From Variovorax sp. 54 (GTDB lineage Bacteria > Pseudomonadota > Gammaproteobacteria > Burkholderiales > Burkholderiaceae_C): DNA of 64,000 nucleotides. The stretch is from contig NZ_PEFF01000001.1 in the NCBI RefSeq assembly GCF_002754375.1, positions 1,054,001 to 1,118,000 of the forward strand. The letters are read 5' to 3'. Each line of letters starts with the position of its first letter. Position 1 is the stretch's first letter. Shown one piece after another: positions 61,601 through 64,000 of this stretch. The translations under genes and the position numbers were made by a program. Below the pieces are notes generated by a model. The model saw only the letters and a program-made list of their open reading frames with translations, had not been told where the DNA came from and made no database searches.

Positions 61601-64000
61601 ACCGCGCTGTCTTCCAGCACGAACCCGGTGTTGAGGTTCAACTCGATGGCGCCCAGGCCTGAATGGCTCAGCCCCGCGGCGGACAGCCAGGTGGTGCGAC
61701 CCACACCCGCGCCGGCGCCGGGGGATTGCCCTTCCGGCTCGGTCAGGAAGGCGTCCTTGCCCAGCGGACTGTCGATGCTGAAACCCGCCGGCAGCAAGGC
61801 GGGCTTGTCGCTGATGATGACCTGGCCCAGGGTCCACATGCCCTCTTGCGCCCTGTTGGAACCCACCGTCAGGCGGCCGGCCCGAGGCAGCTCGGACGCT
61901 TCCTGCACCCGGTCGCCGGGCTGCACCGAGCCCCTGAACTCACCCTCCAGAATGAAGGCGCTGCCGGCACGGATGTCGATCGAACCGGCATTGCGGCCTT
62001 CCTCGTAGCCCGGCTCCCAGCGCCGCCCCGACAGCATCGGATTGACATAGGTCTGCGTGACACCCCAGCGCGCATGCGCGTGCTGGTACTGGCCCGCGAT
62101 GCCCGTGTAGGTCATGTCCGCCGGAGCGGACGACATGGTGTAGGTGCGCCCGTCCGCGCCGCGCAGCCGGGTTTCCGTGTTCCAGCCGTCGCTGTAGCGC
62201 ACCGAGCCGCCGGACACATCCAGGATGGCGCCCGGCCGCGTGATCACCGAACCATTGGACTGGATGGTGATGTCGCCGCCTCGCGCCGCCAGCTCGGACA
62301 GGCCGACCAGGCCGTTGCCCACCCAGCCCGTCACGTCCGCCAGCGGGGTGCCGACCCAGACGCCCTTGAGCGCCTTGCCGGACTCGTCGGTGACCCATTC
62401 GACGCCCGCCATCAGCCCCTTGAAGGTGCCCGTCCTGCGTCGATCCACGATGACCTTCCTGCCGTACAGCCAGGTGTTCGCTTGCAGGTGGGAGTCGCGC
62501 AGTTCGTTGATGCGCAGTTCGGCCTCGACGAAGTTGCTGGCCATGTCCACCGGCATCTGCATCAGTCCCGCGGTACTGACCGTGGCGTGTTCGCCGATGA
62601 GGATGCGGCTGCCGTCGCCCACCTGGGTGTTGCGCTGCAGGGCCGCAGGGTTGGCCTGGGCCTGGATGTCGATGTTGCCCGCAGCGGCGGTGACCTGGGC
62701 ACGGGTCTGCACGTCGATCGTCTTGCCGTAGAGCTCGATGCGGCCAGGCTGGTAGCGGTTGGCCAGCGAGCCGCTTTCGATCCGGGTGGTGTCCTGCCAG
62801 TCGTTGACGACCTGGGTGATGCTGTCCGGCCCCAGGGTCAGCGTGCCGCCCGACCAGGCCGCCAGGCGCGGGACATCGGCCGCAAGATTGATGTCGATGT
62901 TGTGCACGCCCTGGCCCCAGGCGCGCAGGCGGATGGAGCCCGTGCGGTTGTTCAGCGCGGTGCTGGCTTGCAGGATGCCGCCCTGGTTGATGTCGCGCGA
63001 CACCATGGTGATGTCGCCGTGATCGGCCTGGATGATGCCGGTGTTGTGCACGCTGTAGCCGACCTGGGCCGCGCGCTGTTCCATCAGCGGCAGGATGTCG
63101 GACACGATGCGCCCGATGAGATAGGGCTGGAAGGCGGGCGCTGTCTGTGGATTGATCAGGAACTTGGCCGGAAAGACCCAGGGCCGCACCGACGAGGTGA
63201 CGGCATCGAAGCCGCGCACGGTGGGGCTGATTTCCTTGGCCTCCAGCCACACGTTTTCGCCGGCGCCCAGCAGCGTCTGGCCGCTCGGCGTGCGGATGCT
63301 GCCCGCATTGCCGACCTTGGGCGCGAACATCAGCACGTGGCCCCCCTGGCCCGTGATCTGCGCGCCGGCCAGCACCTTGACGTCGCCCGGCGGCTTGCCC
63401 GGATCGAAGGCCGGGCCCATGTCGGCGAACTGCACGTTCGAATCGGTCGGCATCTGCGGGGAGTTCTCGCCGAAGGTGGGAATGCCGACGCCCACTTCGA
63501 GGCCGCTCCAGTAACCGGGGTCGCCTGCCTTCGTGCCCAGGCGCGTGTTGAGACCGGCCTTGAACTGTTCGTCGCTGAGCTTCAGGCTGGAGGCGACCAG
63601 GTTGCGCACGTTGACCTGGCTGCTGCCGGTGAACAGGATGCCGTTGCGATTGATGAGGTAGACGCTGCCCTCGGCCTCTATGCGGCCGGCGATCTGGCTG
63701 GGTCGGCCGCTGGGGTCGTTGATGCGGTTGAGCGCGATCCACTCGTTGGCGCCGGTCTTGGCGTGGGTGCCGGCACGCTGGTCGAACTTCACCGTCGTGT
63801 GCTTGCCGACGTTGAAGGTCTCCCAGTTCAGGATGGCCTTGTCGGCGGTCTGCTCGATGGTGACCGTGGTCCTGCCGTTCGCTGCGGTCTGAACGGGATC
63901 CTTGGCGTTGAGCCAGCCGGCTGTCAGCGAATTCGTGTCGACCTTCAGGCCGCCTTCGGCCAGGCCGTCCGGCGCGGATTCGCCGCTGGCCAGCGCCTCG
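52603..64000 (-). CDS. Giant filamentous-haemagglutinin-family (TpsA-like) exoprotein, 5' end outside window
   Basis: The frame is open from the stop at 52603 to the window edge, at least 3,798 codons. The TPS secretion domain is present near the visible N-terminus (ILNWETFNVGKH, INRNGILFTGSSQVNVRNLV). The long middle consists of irregular Gly/Ala/Asp/Val-rich beta-helix repeats. The C-terminal part (GGDINVFTPGGGLQVAALG, DIDAGRGAKTVRIP, APKGTIDAGDAGIRVASNLN) is the DUF3739 module. I saw no cysteine anywhere, as is usual for proteins exported unfolded through TpsB. No tpsB gene is in the window. It probably forms a surface or released adhesin fibre. Confidence 0.92.
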   Translation of the reverse strand, partial: EALASGESAPDGLAEGGLKVDTNSLTAGWLNAKDPVQTAANGRTTVTIEQTADKAILNWETFNVGKHTTVKFDQRAGTHAKTGANEWIALNRINDPSGRPSQIAGRIEAEGSVYLINRNGILFTGSSQVNVRNLVASSLKLSDEQFKAGLNTRLGTKAGDPGYWSGLEVGVGIPTFGENSPQMPTDSNVQFADMGPAFDPGKPPGDVKVLAGAQITGQGGHVLMFAPKVGNAGSIRTPSGQTLLGAGENVWLEAKEISPTVRGFDAVTSSVRPWVFPAKFLINPQTAPAFQPYLIGRIVSDILPLMEQRAAQVGYSVHNTGIIQADHGDITMVSRDINQGGILQASTALNNRTGSIRLRAWGQGVHNIDINLAADVPRLAAWSGGTLTLGPDSITQVVNDWQDTTRIESGSLANRYQPGRIELYGKTIDVQTRAQVTAAAGNIDIQAQANPAALQRNTQVGDGSRILIGEHATVSTAGLMQMPVDMASNFVEAELRINELRDSHLQANTWLYGRKVIVDRRRTGTFKGLMAGVEWVTDESGKALKGVWVGTPLADVTGWVGNGLVGLSELAARGGDITIQSNGSVITRPGAILDVSGGSVRYSDGWNTETRLRGADGRTYTMSSAPADMTYTGIAGQYQHAHARWGVTQTYVNPMLSGRRWEPGYEEGRNAGSIDIRAGSAFILEGEFRGSVQPGDRVQEASELPRAGRLTVGSNRAQEGMWTLGQVIISDKPALLPAGFSIDSPLGKDAFLTEPEGQSPGAGAGVGRTTWLSAAGLSHSGLGAIELNLNTGFVLEDSAVVNLQPGARFTAAVYDGQGIPGNFDIQGKLIAPGGAIALSAGGQADSVLRLGANSLLSVAGQWVNDTGSGVTLGRAIHGGSIALGTPMKEGLGTVYGNVEVAAGAALDVSGGGWLSGATSGGKAGKVQAGNGGAISLTAFDHTALDTLDLRGWSGGDASRLTITAIGDVQVGGAAPAGGATDGKTSSAARPLHLPQTLYAERGFGTIGIRSLGGDVVVAEGARVHIQPASWDMPAAVSTLRTLPSGGALGDVLAPRALDELSEQRRAARVPGGLSLATGASGGGIRIGANASIQTETGGSISLDADGSGQASVVVAGRLQAPAGTLNIRAKNTLTLADGAELLLPGVAQIFHDPVMRLPQGQVLPGGTVTLNAGTLDAQAGALIDVSGARGTVAYWDRGTGALGALRRVEQELGSDGGAVVMVAAAGGAMNARLRAHGGNAQAAGGSLSITDTSAAGSSSGDLVAPDIGSFLYYKSPTGTYTFNGERYARIIGTSGNLDVHDAYAGDVKMNSAMRTAINTTLPTSVSSSKGLVLDAGAALAAGPGADRAPWEHDASIDKRVVELLNKYFWSGTGTALSHKINIGNIATSDGTLHVSAKALQDTGFSAVDLRSTQVGVQLAGGVDLSIAGRLGITAPVIQSDGLGGVVRLHAHHLQLNPLTGAAGAVGAVGATPRNAGELILSASQAIDIAGRGVKGESASPVDVKLRGFERTVLDTGDLRFVAGAYSEGGTDYDDPQLRATLDVGGALEIKAAQVYPATAVTARINSDHSITVRGNGSVAAPLSAGGSLTLNAPVIEQDGVLRAPFGQIALNAGERLTLGTNSLTSVSGAGLDVLYGSLRNAEYWLDPANPQGRNRANAGDASSLDENRYLSSLPEKRVLLQAPDVAMAAGAVVDIAGGGDLHAWEHVPGSGGSHDVLTLPGMYAVLPGYQGLSPVAGGAAGQKVWLAGGGLGAGWYTLLPARYALLPGAFAVQSTGQALPAWAASRGEVVSLRDGSTIVAGREQNTISGARDATASGWRVLPASLVRKVSEYNEARGNAFFSSDAFKLTQYRLTGQDVVTPRLARDGGAVVFKADRALTLDGELRAQPDAGGRGSLVDIAAAKIAIVGAGQDSSDLRADGYLVVDAGSLTRFGAGSLLVGGTRTGNVRGLQVDVAASDVVLRNTAGTALSGPEVILAAANAVSVESGSVLRADGRASGDEANLVLKPQVAAVWSDNNTPNDTSDDHIVTPSRDWGALVRVSSGQAVRALRENVDTTVGGQVRIGAGALLQGGEALLLDATNNTEMAAGAQLSGKALSVAASRIGIGGGTGGLVLDTDALAQLSRAQALTLHSYGSLDFYRSLDMRGLAQVVFDAAALRGHGADAVQVQASHLTLQNTGASLSGAATGSGRLALSADELVLGVGDKTMSGFDQVLLSASRRIAGVGTGSLDAGTSALTLRTPVLQGVSGADQALRTQGQLVLQQDAQLDAQEMASLGRASLGARLSLSGQGVTVALPVLALGGSIAVDAGTGNLTLAESGRLHAGGLEKVFFDAARYVDAGQISLATRGGLIDLAPGSLLDLSAHPRGGDAGRLSVDASAGGRVHFGGTLQAQAGSGGNGGNFALAIDRLDDFGALARTLNDSGFSRSRQFRVRQGDLTIAGTTRVADFEVITDRGVISVDGTARVEANAAYGGSIRLVGGAGLTMQAGAVLAAHATDAIDGLGSSRIDLEAVDGQLHLAGGTLDLSGGEGGKLRLRAQRTAGNDGLNVTALNAAVQGARSAVLEGVRRHASTDGTVESVAPQAIAEANAFAGHTGILARLGGNAAAYTLAAGIEITSPGDLTLGRDWNLFDSFGAAHREGTLTLRAGGNLNIEGHLSDGFDVAGRDNGAGRAARLQQAASWNLRLVAGADLNSVDALATRAPGALATDAGTIRVGTAGAESGAGKLVRTGSGDLTVRAGRDLVLAHKESALYTAGRAEADPTLGGGFDTASVDAQYGTAGGHLDVAVQGSVRAPTRQGARSDQILTEWLFRQGRYGGEFSSPTGYYDAYNMGDTWAPVMSARGQQPSWWVNHASFQQGLGALGGGNVKLSAGGDLVNLVVALPSTMRVTGGRFAGDATASLVTRNGGQLQVSAGGALKAGQYYVGRGAGEIDAGTSAAGYVMTGTSSNGSGATYAYDIAPVLALSDATLKLQTLGDLVLQTVIDPMQIRRAYIDQADRDTSGGASHAMFMSSQTERSAVTLVSTGGNVRLENQSEYVAGNETGNTTKLVNGMTDPKLQTDMVGLYPAKLSVSALSGSIDVAGLLAMAPANTSDLSLLAAKDLRFLRGSSLLNTGAIVMTQTTLDKWPSIFRPWTGLTTMLGGASAFGAPLKSVYGGFLVTNTFLTNSQNGAELFDNPDTLPMQAHDFVPSRLYAAAGSISDLNLIASESVRVQAGTDIRNFELSARNLRATDSTVLAAGNDILAVANRFLSHPYARNSGDAASYYYDRGSRTALQGPGELLLLAGRDIQGNNFSLYTNGNRYWDYVSATPRGEEPNIIKALPVEGADITLMAGMNKAASYDAFESAYLNPANVAAMPQYLKTTLADGTVAPLYLTDGVDNRGDLPKLTRRGLVSFVEGVLGSDKVASLSGNADGKLSPQQAWEQYRQLPPLVREQFLRQVFVYELREGGRDQNGGDGQNGPLNGGYRRGSAAIDTLFRGATAADPPVRYAADLPDNWRSSWSGVGSIAATRMAARTHQGGDINVFTPGGGLQVAALGAVVPDGYGLVTLASPGQVNVFADRDITVNRSRILSFVSQAEPLGSDQVLWSTQGDIDAGRGAKTVRIPQAPEVTADADGNITVQEKRDMSGAGIGTVGEGDVDLVAPKGTIDAGDAGIRVASNLNIAALQVRNADNIQVKGETTGLPVVAAVNIGALTTASAAASAAAMAAQESMRQERAAARQNLPSVFTVRVLGFGNESLSPAGAGTSSPPRPGAQAGASLRYDPANPVQVLGHGNQFDASVMSLLTDAEKTRLRHAGK

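Noticed and set aside
52603..64000. Contact-dependent inhibition (CdiA-like) toxin system
   Set aside because: The C-terminus is a DUF3739 module and not a toxin domain, no VENN-type junction was seen, and the next gene is a sigma factor and not a small immunity protein.
1..64000. tRNA or rRNA genes, CRISPR arrays, insertion sequences, prophage genes
   Set aside because: No regularly spaced direct repeats, transposase or integrase families, phage structural genes, or recognisable tRNA/rRNA sequence were seen on reading the window. A dedicated search was not possible.

Overview
The window is GC-rich, densely coded DNA whose gene families point to a soil or plant-associated betaproteobacterium of the order Burkholderiales, most likely Comamonadaceae and Variovorax-like. 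The reasons are an orphan Bug/TctC solute receptor, the queG-tsaE-amiC / mutL / miaA core, a stand-alone FMN riboswitch before a RibH2-type lumazine synthase, many one-component regulators, and a giant filamentous-haemagglutinin adhesin. The genus is inferred from family content, not from a marker gene. No rRNA, tRNA, insertion sequence, phage gene or CRISPR array was seen.

Layout. 1-0.8 kb: 5' end of an AraC-type regulator (cut by the window edge) and a small hypothetical gene. 0.7-11.8 kb: a catabolic locus. A ThDP-dependent enzyme gene runs left, and a TetR regulator and an eight-gene operon run right (Bug receptor, ABC permease, NMT1-like binding protein, ATPase, enolase-superfamily enzyme, Gfo/Idh/MocA dehydrogenase, DUF993 aldolase-like enzyme, TIM-barrel isomerase). 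Two related operator-like sites flank the TetR gene and suggest one regulon. 11.8-17.4 kb: YcaQ-like protein, TonB receptor, FMN riboswitch with ribH, GST, ArsC-like protein. 17.4-20.5 kb: queG divergent from tsaE-amiC. 20.5-29.4 kb: accessory genes (DUF2938 protein, methyltransferase with a divergent MerR regulator, glycine-zipper lipoprotein, DedA, GNAT, LysR, and a sugar-acid-type set of MFS, FAH and IlvD/Edd proteins with a nested inverted-repeat element inside it).

29.6-31.5 kb: mutL. 31.5-39.5 kb: accessory genes (MFS efflux pump with XRE regulator, lipoprotein hydrolase, periplasmic molybdenum hydroxylase with cytochrome c and an AraC regulator). 39.6-41.2 kb: miaA and an ABC ATPase. 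41.2-49.3 kb: accessory genes (threonine dehydratase-like enzyme, a GntR-dioxygenase-SAF oxidoreductase operon, a YCII/ECF sigma pair, a serine hydrolase). 49.3-51.9 kb: a large FtsX-type permease, the likely partner of the ATPase 8 kb upstream. 51.9-64 kb: an ECF sigma factor overlapping the 3' end of an adhesin gene that runs out of the window (at least 3,798 codons, no cysteine seen).

The conserved tsaE-amiC-mutL-miaA order known from E. coli is present, but accessory blocks interrupt it. The least-described parts are the DUF993 catabolic operon, the GntR/dioxygenase/SAF operon, the adhesin-ECF overlap and the nested inverted repeat.
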